Shown piece after piece: positions 30,775 through 43,431 of a DNA stretch of 64,000 nucleotides (position 1 is its first letter; the number at the start of each line of letters is the position of its first letter). This stretch comes from Protula sp. h YS-2021 (taxonomy: Eukaryota > Annelida > Polychaeta > Sabellida > Serpulidae): assembly GCA_949752745.1 (NCBI GenBank), contig OX457028.1:4204952-4268951 (forward strand), written 5' to 3'. Position numbers and translations under genes: made by a program. The notes beneath the pieces were generated by a model that was not told the DNA's origin, did no database searches, and saw nothing but the letters and a program-made list of their open reading frames with translations.

Positions 30775-32926
30775 GATGAATTTTTCTTTTTTTCTCTTTC
30801 ATAACTTTAATTATGGGCAACCTTTTCCAGAGATTGTGTCTTTAATACATAAAAATACATCTGATCATTGTTTGGTTTATTTGACCATGATTTGTTATTT
30901 TCTACATATAACAATGAACTACACACCTTGCTTGACAAACACGCACCACTTATTCATCATGATTCAAAGACCACGCGTGATGAACCGCTGTGATGCGCTG
31001 TCTCGGATACGAGCAACCGAACGAAAACTTAACAAAACGCATTATGATGTTGATAGATCCAATTAATTTGCATTGCGAAAAAGTTACAGGAAACGACTGG
31101 CTGATACGACTAGTTCATTTTATTATTGTGACCTAACTGAACAGAGTTCTAACCAAAAGGAGCTGTGCAAATCGTTCCATGGAATTATGCACAAAGAATC
31201 CATTACCTGACACAGACTCTCCTGCCCTAGCAAATAATTTCAATGAATATTTCAAATTCAAGTCCCAAGTCATGTGACACTGACCCTATCCCTACATGTT
31301 TATTGAAGAAATGCACAGATGAGTTACTCCCAATCGTAACTAGAATCGTAAATCTGTCATAATCTACGTCCGCATTTGCAACTCACTTCAAAGAAGCTTT
31401 GGTCCACCCCCTTCTAAAAACCCGGACTCGAAACATTTCCCAAGAATTATCGGCCCGTTTCAAATTTGGCCTCTGTCTCCAAAATAATAGAAGAAGTTAT
31501 CTGCCAGCAACTAGTGCACCACTTAGAAATTTTCAAGCTAGATGAGAAATATCAATCTACTTACAGAAACTATCTTAGTACAGAGACAGCTCTAACTCGC
31601 CTCTTCAATAACCAACTGGTCCAGCTTGATAACAAACAGGCAGTCTACCTGGTATTTCTGGACTTGTCCGCCGCCTTTGACGCTGTAGACCATGATATTT
31701 ATCTTCGGCGATTACAGCGCTCTTTCGCAAAATAGGCCCAAAAGGTTACTCTCAGTACATCAAACCTCTCGGTCCGCTTATCAAGGCTCGCGAAATAGTG
31801 CATCATTTCCATGCAGATTCGGGATCGGAGAGAGGTTTCAACATTCGTTCGTCAGCAGATCAGCTTCCAAACCTTACCGACGTTAAAAGTGTGATTACCC
31901 ACACTGGAGCTTGGATGAGTGCTATTAAACTTAAATTGAATAAAGAAAAAACCGAGTTTCTAATTATTACAAGCAAGTATAATGAGCAATTCATCGAGGT
32001 CGATCAGTTGTGTTTGGATAGTGAATGTGTTCCGCACTCTGATACTGCACGTGCACCTGGTGTAATGATTGGTTCATCTCTCACTATGGAAGGCCAGTGA
32101 ACTCAGTCATTTGCATATGCTACTACTACCTGCGATGGATACGAGATGTCAGGCCAGATTAACAGAACATGTTGCAAAGACACTAGTCCACTCTTTGATT
32201 ATCAGCCGCTTGGACTACTATAACAGCTTGTTGATTAATCTCCCGAAATGTCTTCTTGAGCGGCTAAAACGGATACTCAGTCATGGAGCTCGTGTGGTAA
32301 AACGGTCGCATGAAGAATCCACTCGTGATAAACTGATCGCTCTTGATTGGTTGTGGATTGAACAATACATCATGTTTAAAGTTGCATTAATTACGCATCA
32401 AGCCCTTAATGATCAAGCACTATCATGCTTGAAAGAGATACTTACGCCTGGCGATCCAGCTCGTCGTCTAAGATCGTCTGACCAAAGTCTACTCGTTGAG
32501 AATAGAACTAACCAGCGCTATGGTGACAGGGCATTTCAAAATGCAGCCCCGAAATTGTGGAATTCGCTACCTTTTGAAGCAGTCGAAAAGGATATTTTAG
32601 CGTTCAAGAAATTATTAAAAACTCATCTTTTTAGACTAGCCTACTATAAGTAGTTCCTTGGAATGCCAATCTAGTCACTATTGATGCCAGTATTTGATGT
32701 GAGACATTTCAGTTCTATCAACTTTTTGCGAAAGTATTCAAATTTTCATTTCAGTATACAAACCCTTTCTAGTCATTGATTCTTGTGTTATGCATAATTT
32801 TCAAGTTATGATTGTTTTATTCAGTAAGTATGTAATTACTTGTATTTTAGCTGTTGCTGCGCTTGGGATTTAATCCATTGTAAGCGCAGTATTAATACGT
32901 ATAATAATAAAATAATAACAATATTA
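30775..32926 (+). pseudogene. 5'-truncated L2/CR1-like LINE
   Basis: It begins within the endonuclease C-terminus (NTSDHCLVYL near 30865). The linker follows (DALSRIRATERKLNKTHYDV, then DTDSPALANNFNEYF across frameshifts), then the RT start KNYRPVSNLASVSKIIEEVI near 31450, QSTYRNYLSTETALTRLF, and motif A FLDLSAAFDAVDH near 31660. The middle of RT, including the YADD box, is deleted: only SSADQLPNLTDVKS remains near 31850. The C-terminal part is well kept (IISRLDYYNSLLINLPK; YGDRAFQNAAPKLWNSLPFE near 32520-32580; stop 32651). The tail ends in a TAATAATAA-rich run. Several frameshifts; inactive. Confidence 0.88.
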
Positions 32927-33427
32927 ATGAAAGACGAAGACGAGAGTAGTGCTTTTATGAATATACCATCGAAGAGTTAGCATTCATCAAAATAATGCAT
33001 TTATGTGGAAAAGAGACGGATGCTGAGGCTAACCTATCGCTGTGGTCATTATAAGAAATATGACACTTTATATCATAAAAGGCCTAAAGAGCTTCAGTGT
33101 GTTTAATGAAAATACTGGGCACTTTTGTCAGCCCTTCTACGCCATAACAAACGATGTGACTCATGTAGCTATAGCTGATGTTGTGAATATAGCGTTTTGT
33201 TGCACGCCTTACGTCACAACAGCTGATGCTGCTAGGCTCTTGCTTTTAGGGGGGAGGAGGCATGATTAAACCGTGATTTTGTGCTCCTTTGTATGCGGAA
33301 GTTGTTCACGATAATACGCGCATAAATATGAAAAAAGACAATTACAATCAAATAAAAGCATCTCTTTGTGCAACCTTTTTTAGTTCATTTTTTGCTTAGA
33401 TTTTCATTTTCCCATATTATGATTTAT
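32927..33427. other. Intergenic, no gene seen
   Basis: No gene supported. Confidence 0.5.
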
Positions 33428-33535
33428 GATTAGATACATGACAGATATATGACAGGCATATGACAGATACATGACTGACATATGACAGATACATGACAGA
33501 TATATCACAGATTTATGACAGATATATGACAGGGG
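33428..33535. repeat. 10-11 bp minisatellite (ATGACAGATAC)n
   Basis: About nine units of ATGACAGATAY with variants TGACTGACAT and TCACAGATTT. Confidence 0.85.
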
Positions 33536-33877
33536 GATTATAGCCCCCTCCTCCAGGAAGCAACTATAAACGGATGATTAAATGCCATCTCTAAACTCAG
33601 CAAGCCCCTCCCCCCCCCCTCCCTCCTCCATCCTCCTCCCGCCTTAACATCGAACAGTTTGCAATGCTGATGGGGATGCGGGGGTGGTGGGACGAGGCCA
33701 AACTCTGAGGATTTCGGTCGTGACGCCATCTTGTCTCGTATATAGCTGGAAATTAACGCAGACATGTAATACAAAAAATATTGACCCGGTATCGTTTTGG
33801 AGGATATCCTTTACCTGTGAACATTTTGGCATTCACAGCACTAGCGTGGTCGCTATATTTACATTGTCGCTGATATG

Positions 33878-34092
33878 CAATGCGAATCACAGTGTCAGTC
33901 TCAGCATCTCAGTCTTATCACAGTGCCATCACAGTGTCAACGAGTGTCAGTGCGGTGTCATCAATGTCACCAGAGCGTCATTTCTGTGTCACCACAGTGT
34001 CATTCCAGTGTCACCACAGTGTCGGTACAGCGCCATCACAGTGTCAACACAGTGTCATCACAGTGTCATCACAGTGTCACTGCAGTGTTTTA
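33878..34092. repeat. 11-13 bp minisatellite (CACAGTGTCAT)n
   Basis: About 17 units around CACAGTGTCAYCA. Partially open frames are a result of the repeat. Confidence 0.88.
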
Positions 34093-34874
34093 GTATTATT
34101 TAAAAACAGCCTCGCCTCTTTCAAGTTCAATATTATACTAAATTGAAACAGCACGTTTCATAGCATGCGCATCTTAAGACAAATAAAATTTGCACAGTCG
34201 TACACTCTCTAATTCCTAAATTAATATTAAAATATTAATATATCAAAATATTGTGATGTTAATTCAAATAAACAAACCTCATAGCAGAAACGCAACAAAG
34301 AAAATTCTCAAACCAGTTTAAATGCACAAAATCAAAATTGTTAACGTATTTTTCTGTCATAAACCTAAAGCTTAATACCTCATTCATTTTGTGACAAGGA
34401 AAGATTTTGTTATATGAATACAAACATTTGTTACACTGTTCAGCGAGGTATCACCATTCTTTGTAATGAATTGATGCCTTCTTATTATAGCAATAAGCCC
34501 TGGTTTAGGGCGGGGAGGGGAAGAGGGGGCGGGTGGGGGGTTGGGTGTGGGCTTCAGTAGAATAGAGAATATACTTCCTGGAGTCACGTCACCCCCTCAG
34601 CGTTCCGTCGCGAAAGTCATTATCTACTTAATTCCTAGACGTTACAGTAAGAACAAGGTTCTGACGAAGATCTTACTACAGTGTGTGGCGTTGCTAAAGA
34701 GAAATGGAGAAATGCAAGGGTTGCTGCCTTTGTGACATTTACGAGCACTACGTCACGTAAAAGGCGTTTACGAGCATTGCGTCACATCGTGTAAAAGAGA
34801 CTTTAATTATCTGAGTTATACTGGGCTAACATTGTTTTACCGGGAAGTTCAAACGGGGGATTAAAAAAGGGATG
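34093..34874. other. Intergenic, no gene seen
   Basis: AT-rich with a G-rich tract at about 34508-34545. TTTACGAGCA(C/T)T(A/G)CGTCAC is repeated at 34738 and 34767. No gene supported. Confidence 0.5.
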
Positions 34875-35650
34875 CAGTCCATATTCGATAAGTCGGACCT
34901 CGAGAGATCCAGAGAAAGAGTTCGAGTTATCGAATGTTCGAGTTAGTGAACATCATAACGTACCCTGCAAAATTTATTGCAATAATGCATTCGTCCATTT
35001 CATAAATTTTTATTGATAAAATTCATAAAAACATAACAAACAAATAACTATTTATTATAACTAATAAAAAATTATTTATTGCAGCTGAAATACAGAATAC
35101 TATATATTGTCAATGCACATGGTTTTCAAACGCGTCTCGAGTTCATGACCTCGGAAGCCGGGTAAAACAAATCAATCATGCATTTCTGAATAGCAGAAGC
35201 TGCTTGATTCTTTTCAAACCAGCTCATTAACCAGCTGATACGATCGAAAGCTTCACTTGCTTGGTCCAGAGTTGATGCATTATAGTAAAGCTGCTCCAAA
35301 CTATCCGCGTATTGCATGCACACTACGTCTTGGCTTTGTTGCGTTCCGGTACACAAGGAGTTAAGATAAGGACTCAAGTGCACCACTTGAAAACAATGGA
35401 TGCTTGCAATGATGCTTCTAGATGGGAGTCGAGTTGTCACCAATAATGGGGTTCTTTAAACAAAAGAGTGTGCTACTCAAACAAATAGCGTGTGTCAGTT
35501 TTATTTTCAAACATACAAATTTAAGCTCCCCAAAAAAGGTTCGAGTTATGGATAGTTCGAGTTATCGAATATGCTATAAGAATTACAGTGAAAAAAAGAA
35601 CGGGACCGAGCAAAAGTGTTACCGAAGTTCTAGTTATTGAATATGGACTG
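34875..35650. mobile_element. Tigger/pogo-like element, internally deleted
   Basis: The left end CAGTCCATATTCGATAAGTC and the right end, reverse-complemented (CAGTCCATATTCAATAACTA), form a clear inverted repeat. Subterminal motifs GTTCGAGTTATCGAA repeat in both arms. The right flank is TA and the left is TG, consistent with a TA target with one substitution. At 776 bp it is far shorter than an autonomous element. A possible transposase remnant is on the minus strand. Confidence 0.7.
35126..35443 (-). pseudogene. Possible C-terminal remnant of a Tigger-type transposase
   Basis: A 105-codon frame inside the Tigger-like element ends DRISWLMSWFEKNQAASAIQ then KCMIDLFYPASEV. The spacing loosely matches the conserved 'AIxWIxxAWxxVxxxTIxNCFxKAG' block at the end of Tigger DDE transposases. 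The catalytic DDE part is absent. Position and strand within the element support the idea; sequence similarity alone is modest. Confidence 0.35.
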
Positions 35651-35899
35651 TATTTGTTCAATGGAAGGAAATGTAACCTTGTTTCTCATCCACCGGCCTG
35701 GTCACTAGAATTGCAAAAAAAAAACATAGAAAAAATATTCCGTCGGGTTTAACAATGCACTGAAAATGGTCTTTCACAGACGATTTTTATCTGAAAGTTT
35801 CCTGCTTTTTTTTCGACAGGGTACAATATCATTAACAGCGTGACTGTTGCAAAGAGTACCTTTCCAAAGTGTGCCTTGGGTGACAATTTACAACAGAGA

Positions 35900-35902
<3 letters not shown>

Positions 35903-35954
<52 letters not shown>
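35903..35954. repeat. (AT)n microsatellite
   Basis: About 52 bp of AT, directly abutting the left end of the next Tigger-like element. Confidence 0.95.
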
Positions 35955-35956
<2 letters not shown>

Positions 35957-36897
35957 GGAACCCCGGAAATCGGACCACCTTCTGGACTGGCCAAAAGTGG
36001 TCCGATTTCCGAGATGGTCCGATTTCCGGTACATATATGAAATGAAATAATATCGCCTCTTTCTGTTCTAAAAATCATCAACTTTATTCTTACATCCAAT
36101 CTATTGATCGTAACATAATTCAGTGACCATTCATTTTTACACTTGGGTCGAAAGAAATCTGAAGACTAAAATATCTGACCAGAAAAATTAGTCAATTTTT
36201 TACATCAACTGTACAACCAAATCTACATAATCTGGAGACTAAAAAGTCTGACACTGAATAATCTACTGACACTACGCTTTATTAAAAATTTTCACAACAA
36301 ATTGGTCCATTTTGGTCTGCCTGGATGTACACTTTGATTTCACGACGACACTTTGCAATTTCATCTCGATGTGGACAACGAAATAAAAATGAAATTAAGA
36401 ACCTGAGTATACAAATCAGTTGAATTTTTAGGATTAATTAATTTAAAAAAGAACGGTTTATTATTTTAAAATTCTCCGTTTTGTTTGAAATGGGGTAAAA
36501 CTGTATGATCAGCACCGAAGATGCGACATCACACACCAGAAAAAAACCCCGTTTTATAATCACATTGGCGGAGTTTCTTTTAATCAAACAAGTTCTTTGT
36601 GTACTCAATCAAAGCAGTCAATGAACCTGTGATCATTAAACATTAAAATCCCCAACACCGATAACCTCAATTGATGTTTGCTATATTGAATACATGTCAT
36701 GTGCGTGGACGTGTCCGATTTCCGGGGTTTTGTCTTCGTTTGGGACTCACAAAAGTGGTCCTATGGTTCGATTTGCGGGTTGGTCTGATTTGTGGGGTTC
36801 CTTAATAAAAGAAGCCAATGGGTTTCATTTTGTTCTGGCGACAAAGTGGTCCTATTTGCAGCGTGGTCCGATCCCGGGGTTTTGGTGTATATATAAT
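35955..36897. mobile_element. Non-autonomous Tigger/pogo-like element, 943 bp
   Basis: The left end CCGGAACCCCGGAAATCGGA continues CCACC. The right end, reverse-complemented, is CACCAAAACCCCGGGATCGGACCACG. TA flanks both sides. Subterminal GGTCCGATTTCCGG and GGCCAAAAGTGGTCC motifs are shared with 39190-39292 and 44075-44144. No coding capacity. Confidence 0.65.
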
Positions 36898-37726
36898 ATA
36901 TATTATAAATAATAACAATGGTAACATCCTTACGCCTACTGTCGACTTCTAGTACCAATTAAAAAAATGCCATAAAAGTTTATGTAGATTTTCTATATTG
37001 ATAATAAATTTTAAAATGATAAGAACTACACGTTTAAATTGTTGTTAGTTTTTAATTCAGTCAAGGTGTATGTTTATTTTTTTAATACCATTATGAAATG
37101 ATACACAGACATATTACATTGGGTCATCCTAAAAACATGAGCCGTGTTGGTATTATCCAGAGAATGAAACCACCTTTACCAGTAAGAGAATTGTTCAATA
37201 TACATAAACAAATAAACAAAAAAAAACGGAATTATTCTCCCATCACTACATAAAAACAGATATTTTAAACCAGTAACAGTTACAGTGTATACTTTTTGTT
37301 GTTTTGTATTAACAACCCACCTGGTTATTACACTCAACAGTGATATTCTATTATGGGTTTTAAAAAAAGAAGTTACTATTTTGTGAAACAGAGGAGCAAT
37401 AAATAAATAAATAAATACAAGCTTAAAATAAAGTCCTTCATCAAAATATGCCATGTTATTTAGTCGCGAAGTCAGCCTAAAGCCGTGCCCCATAATGACA
37501 GGGAACAAGCTTATAAGGGATATTCTCACTCAATTTAGGCAGGACAATGGATTTATTATTACCCGTAAATCGGACTCTTTTGAGCTGTGAGCGCTGACAA
37601 TGACAGACTAAGCTTTTGTTCCATTCTCTTATTATTTCGAGTGTAATTCTTGCTCGAGAATTGGATAGATTGGCTGCAATATAAGTGTGGGAAAAGGGTT
37701 ATAAAAGTCTTGTTGTTTCCATGTAT
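36898..37726. other. Intergenic, no gene seen
   Basis: AT-rich. A 117-codon minus-strand frame at 37176-37529 has a hydrophobic, AT-driven composition and no recognised motif, so it is not called. Confidence 0.5.
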
Positions 37727-38240
37727 TGCAGTGCTATATCACTGGATCCTAAATGAAGAATCGTCACCGATTACAGTACTATATCACAGGGTCCTAAATG
37801 AAGCAGCGACGTAGATTACAGTGCTATATCATAGATCCTAAATGAAGCAAGGTCACAGATTACAATGCTATATCATAGGATCCCAAATAAAGCTTACAGT
37901 GCCGTATCACAAGATCCTAAATGAAGCAGCCTCATAGTTTACAGTGCTATATCAGAGGGTCATAAATGAAGCAGATTCACATAGTGCAGTGCTATATCAC
38001 AGAATCCTAAGTGAGGTATCGTCACAGATTACAATGTTATATCACAGGGTCCGAAATGAAGTATCGTCACAGATTACAGTGCTTTACCATAGAATCCTAA
38101 ATGCAGCAGCGTCATGTATTAGAGTGCTATATCATAGGATCCCAAATAAAGCAGGGTCACAGATTACAGTGCCATATCATAGGGTCCTAAATGAAGCAGG
38201 GTAGTAGATTACAGTGCTACATCACAGATCCTAAGTGAAG
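37727..38240. repeat. 45-bp tandem repeat, about 12 copies
   Basis: The unit contains CAGTGCTATATCACAGGATC and CTAAATGAAGCAGCGTCACA. Some units have lost 1-11 bp, yet units between 37944 and 38204 keep a 15-codon periodic frame (VLYHRILNE...). Confidence 0.92.
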
Positions 38241-38334
38241 CAGCGCCATTTGCCACCTTTCACATTTGCATAACATGTCTTGTTCCCTATTCTTGTGATA
38301 TTTGTATGACATGTCTGGTTCGTGTCTTCTGACA

Positions 38335-38865
38335 GAAGTGTTTTTGTGTATGTTTTTGTGTATGTTTGTGCGTGTTTGTGTGTGTTGTGTATATTTGTGT
38401 GTGTTTGTAGTTATTTGTGCGTGTTTGTGTATGTTTGTGCATTTCTGTGTGTGTTTGTGTATTTTTTTTGTATGTTTGTGTATGGTTGTGCGTGTTGTGT
38501 ATTTTGCGTATGTTTGTGCGTGCTTGTGTGTGTTTGTGCGTGTTTGTGTATGTTTGCGCGTGTCTGTGTGTGTTTGTGTGTTTGCGCGTGTTTGTGTGTT
38601 TGGTGGTTTTGTAGTTGTGTGTATGTTTTATGCGTGTTTGTGTGTTTTTCTAGTTGTTTGTGTGTGCTTGTGTATGTTTGTGTGTGCGTGTTTCTGTGTG
38701 TTTGTGTATGTTTGTGTGTGTGTGTGTTTGTTTGTGTGTTTGTGCGTTTTCTAGTTGTTTGTGGGAGTTTAGGTGTTTGTGTGTGTTTGTGTGTTTGTGC
38801 GTTTTCCTAGTTGTTTGCGAGTGTTTGTGTGTTTATGTGTGTTTTTATGTGTTTGTGTGATAGCC
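38335..38865. repeat. Imperfect TGTGTTTGTGCG minisatellite
   Basis: About 530 bp of TGTTTGTG variants. Cys/Val/Phe-rich frames are artefacts of composition. Confidence 0.92.
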
Positions 38866-39066
38866 TTATGTCATTAGTTTTACATATCGCCATCAAGAAT
38901 AACACTAGGTTTTCGTTCCATATAGAGCTTAAATTTTAGCAGCAATCTTGTTATCTTTTAAAACACACATAGGTTCGGTGATTGATCTTTTGATATCTAT
39001 ACTCTAATCAACCCCTATTCTAACCCATGCCATTGCTGGCGAAAGTTTGATATGGGGGAATGGGTT
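38866..39066. other. Short unique spacer, no gene seen
   Basis: No gene supported. Confidence 0.5.
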
Positions 39067-39189
39067 GGTGACGGTTAACTCACCTGGTTAGAGCGTTTGT
39101 TTGGTAATCCTAAGGTACCGAGTTCGAGCTCGGGGAGGTAAGTTCTCTCCCGCTGCCTTAGCTCAGCGAATGCAGTGGGTTAGATCGCC
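39067..39189 (+). mobile_element. tRNA-derived SINE, second copy
   Basis: GGTGACGGTTAACTCACCTG matches the 5' end of the SINE at 17809. It has a diverged A box (TTAACTCACCTGG) and B box (AGTTCGAGCTC). The tail is related (GCCTTAGCTCAGCGAATGCA). No clean target-site duplication was found and the 3' end meets a Tigger-like MITE. Confidence 0.65.
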
Positions 39190-39292
39190 TATCACCCGTC
39201 AAATAAGACCACCCGCAAAAAAAAAGACCACCCCGCAAATACGACCACTTTTGGCCAGTCCCGCGGGTGGTCGTGTTTCCGGGTGTCTGCTG
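39190..39292. mobile_element. Small Tigger-like palindromic MITE
   Basis: The right end, reverse-complemented, reads CAGCAGACACCCGGAAACAC then GACCACCCGC, with TA outside. The left part reads CACCCGTCAAATAAGACCAC. It contains CCACTTTTGGCCAG, as in the element at 35955. Confidence 0.5.
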
Positions 39293-39368
39293 TACTTGTT
39301 TCACAAGCTGTTTTTCTAATACAATTAGCCAAAATATGCTTCAAGGAAAACAATCAGTTTAAATTACT

Positions 39369-39475
39369 CTCGGTGACATGAAATTGGGGGGGGGGGGGGG
39401 GGAAGGCTGAGAGAAATGAGAGCAGACGATGTGACGTCATCACGAGCAGACGATGTCACGTCATCACGAGCATGA
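39369..39475. repeat. G homopolymer and a 25-bp tandem duplication
   Basis: A run of about 16 G at 39386-39402. Then GAGCAGACGATGTGACGTCA is repeated as GAGCAGACGATGTCACGTCA at 39421-39470. Each copy holds the palindrome TGACGTCA. Confidence 0.85.
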
Positions 39476-39556
39476 AAGGAGTGAGGTGTTCATAAGGAGA
39501 GCCATTGTTTTAAACTCATTATTGCCATTGAGGTTTTCTATCGGTAAATAGCTACA

Positions 39557-39725
39557 GTCTCGTGCACCGGTGTACCGAATTCGAATTAATTTAGAAAAAT
39601 ACCACAAAGAACTGACGGTATATAATCGGCATGCCGCAGTTCCAGTGTACCGAATTCGAATCGATCTGGAACCGTACCGCACAGAGGCTTGCGGTATTAC
39701 ATCGACATACCGGTTGTGCGTTATA
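39557..39725. repeat. Tandem duplication, unit about 85-90 bp
   Basis: GTGTACCGAATTCGAATTAA and GTGTACCGAATTCGAATCGA start two adjacent copies. Each continues with a ...TACCRCA(A/C)A(G)A... segment and ends in a CGGCATGCCG or CGACATACCG stretch. Confidence 0.65.
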
Positions 39726-40137
39726 CCGGTCGTTCAATATACTAGATAAGGACGTTTTGGATACTAACTGCAAAATACAAAGACGAAGTAATAATAAGCG
39801 GTGTAGTGCAAGAAATTTACATACCCGGAAGATTATTTTATTTATAAACCAAAATATTATTGTTCGCCAGAATTTATTCTGAATATGCTTTTTTTATTCT
39901 GCAACAAGCAATGTTATCGGACTTACATATTAAATGTTATTGAACATAAATATCTAACCCTAAAAGCTGTTATTCTGTTTACTTTTTCATTCGTTCTAAG
40001 GACAAATATATCTTGGATAAATAAACAAAACTAAACAAACATTTACTACAGTTATCGCAGTTACAACTTTTATTCCCTCCCCCCGCGACTTGTTCAAATA
40101 AAACCAAACATGTCCTCTTTTATCTGTATATTTCCGG

Positions 40138-40138
<1 letters not shown>
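39726..40138. other. Intergenic, no gene seen
   Basis: AT-rich, no gene supported. Confidence 0.5.
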
Positions 40139-40170
<32 letters not shown>

Positions 40171-40289
40171 TATTATTATTATTAATGATAATAATAATAA
40201 TAATAATAATAAGTATTGCTATTATTATTATTAATAAATATAATAATAATAATAATGAGTATAATTAATAAGTATTATTATTATTATCA

Positions 40290-40332
<43 letters not shown>

Positions 40333-40355
40333 GTTGTTGTTGTTGTTGTTGTTGT
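40139..40355. repeat. (AAT)n/(ATT)n palindromic microsatellite with (GTT)n
   Basis: Blocks of AAT switch to ATT several times, so the tract can fold back on itself. It ends with about eight GTT units. Confidence 0.93.
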
Positions 40356-40672
40356 TACTGTCGCTGTTGTTACTAGTGATGGGATTGTGTAAGTAATGGT
40401 TTGCTGTCTGTTTTTTTTTTTCAAATATATTTAGTTGTACCAGACTATAGCTATTGCAGTCTTTTATCTTGTGCTTTGGTTTTAAACAAAAACATTGGTT
40501 TCAAAGGGAGAAGTGTGCTAGCCTCCCGGGTTCAAGCTTCTCCAAACACCTGACACTGACGTCATTGTTCTTTGGAGCTGTGTGGCACACCCAGGTTTTG
40601 GATTACAGAGACTGTTGATAGTGAGTTGCTTACCCTCTTGTCACCTGAACTTGAGCATGGCAGGAAACTGAG

Positions 40673-41214
<542 letters not shown>

Positions 41215-43104
41215 CCTATAAGTGCGACTGTTTGGGTGAAGCTATTTTAACCCCGCGACATTCACCAATTGGGTGAAACGTCTGCCAATCCACTTAACTT
41301 GCTATTCGATAGATCAAATGTTTCAGACCAGAAGGGGATGTCACACGTTCGATGATTTAGCTTCAGGGTATTACTGTTCTCCCCCCGCTTTTGGTGACAT
41401 CAAATCAAGATTGTCACATTGTTATTTTGCTGCTATTGCAATACCCAAGGGGGTGATTCCTATATCGGGGTGTAATTGGATGAAAGAGGTAGGATGAGGG
41501 GGGGGGGCGGGGCTGGCGGGGCTGGCGGGTTGGGTGTTTGTGACAGCGATTCTGACAGGATCTCAGTCAATTTAGGGTCTCAGACGGGGCTTTGTATTAA
41601 TTGTCCAATCCCTGGATTGACAAGTGCGTTTATTTGCTCCGATTCCCAACTCCATGGGGGGGGGGGGGGGGTGACGGGCATGCAGGGGCGGGGGTTGGAA
41701 GTGTGGGGGTGGCGTAGCTGTATGTGACTAAGAGATTTAGAGTACAATCAGACAAGTTTTCTTTCTTGAAGAAAATGGAAAAAATTTTTTTGGCCACTAG
41801 ACACCCTGGGGTGGGGGTGGGGAGGGGTTGCGAGGAGTGCGGGATGGTGGATCGGGAAAGGGGGTACACTCATGTACAAATTTGCTAGGGGTGGGGGTGG
41901 GGTGTACACTCATGTACCTTTTAAGCAAGCGTGGAGGCGTGTAGTTACGAAAGTACCCCCCCCCCTCCCTCACCCCCTTCCTCAAATCCATCCGCCCTCC
42001 GCATTTTTGATTGACCCGGGGCACTAAATGAAATTTCCCCCCCCCCCCTCCTCCTTTTGATGAAGTAATCAGCGGACCGTATCTCATCTCAAAGTTTCCC
42101 CTTTCTTCTGTTTTTTTTTTCTGAACATACATAGCAGCACCTCTGATACCAAATGCTTCTCAGTCCCTCCCCCTTCCCCCTCCTTCCCCCTCCCCCCTCT
42201 CGCTCCTCTTATGCCGGGGCTGGGGTATTCTGAAGGCACAGGTTGTTGTACCTGCATTGTCAAATCACTCTTCCAGTTGCATTTCACTGCTGGCCACTGT
42301 TTTAACTGGGGCATCCACACTCTAGAAGCAATTACGAATAGCCCCGCGCCTCCCCCTGCCCTCCCCCTCCCCCTCTCCCACCCCCCCCCCCTCCCCCCGC
42401 CCCCCAGCTCCGCACTTGATTGCTTTGAGAACGGCTTCCATATGGGAGTGCACAAAGGCGTACTTAGGACAATCACAAAAGGCTTGTTATAGGCCCGGAA
42501 AGGATAAAAATAGCTGTAAAGAGTGACCATAATGTGTTGTTCTGTGCCAGGAATATCGTAAAAGGACCGCGGAAAACTATGGAACTACAGGATGGCTATT
42601 TGTCGGGTGGGGGGGGGGGGGGCGGGGATGGGGTATAAAACTAATACTCATTTGCAGAAACAACAATGCAACTTGTGAATATATGAACTGAAAAAATCTA
42701 AATGGTTGATGTTCTAAAATAGGCCGAAGTTTCAATATCGCCCACCGGTGGAAACTTTCTTAGAAAATAAAATGAGAATAATGCTAGACCTATTTTATAA
42801 TAGTCTATGTGGAAAGTGCATTCGTTTCTGACCTCAATTGACTCTTACTCGATTTTAATTTTATTGAATTTTTAAAACTTTAAAATAGCAAGATCTTATT
42901 TCGTAACTTGAAAGACATGGCAAAAACAAACTGCGCAATTTTTTCAGCAACAAAAAAAAATAGAGAAATTTGTGGATATTTAAAACTTTGACTATTTTTC
43001 CAGTTGCATTTTGTCAAAGCACTTATAAAGATCTTTTCGATAAAAGAAATTATTCTTTGATACCTTTTTGGATTTGGTAATATTTGAAGGCGATATTACA
43101 ATAC
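41215..43104. other. Intergenic with many G/C homopolymer tracts, no gene seen
   Basis: G or C runs at about 41499-41530, 41655-41672, 41807-41830, 41956-41970, 42036-42052, 42170-42200, 42350-42405 and 42607-42630. GTACACTCATGTAC occurs at about 41863 and 41905 and belongs to a dispersed repeat also seen near 45840 and 52620. No gene supported. Confidence 0.5.
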
Positions 43105-43420
43105 TTCTAGACAGCATTCACTGCCTTCCTCCTCCTCCCCCCCCCCTCCCCCCCCACTCGCCCCAGACCCCCCCCCCCCCCCCCATTCACTTACCTATAA
43201 TAAAAACTATTCGGCTTTAAGGACATCTCATGCTGAGGTGTGATACACTATAGCCACACCATTGCGTCAGCATTTGGTACTTCTAGACAGAACCACCCCA
43301 CCCCTCCCCACCCTCCCCCACCCCACCCCCCTATTCGAGTTTAAGGACATCTCATGCTTAGATGTAATACACCAGCTATACCACTGCGTCAACATTCAGC
43401 AGCATCAGTACTTAGGCAAC
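43105..43420. repeat. Tandem duplication, unit about 140-165 bp, with C-rich spacers
   Basis: TTTAAGGACATCTCATGCTG ... ACACTATAGCCACACCATTG is repeated as TTTAAGGACATCTCATGCTT ... ACACCAGCTATACCACTGCG. Each copy is preceded by a long C-rich tract. Confidence 0.75.
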
Positions 43421-43431
43421 TGAGAGCTACT

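Noticed and set aside
33428..34092. CRISPR-like array
   Set aside because: Units are short contiguous tandem repeats with no unique spacers, and the DNA is eukaryotic.
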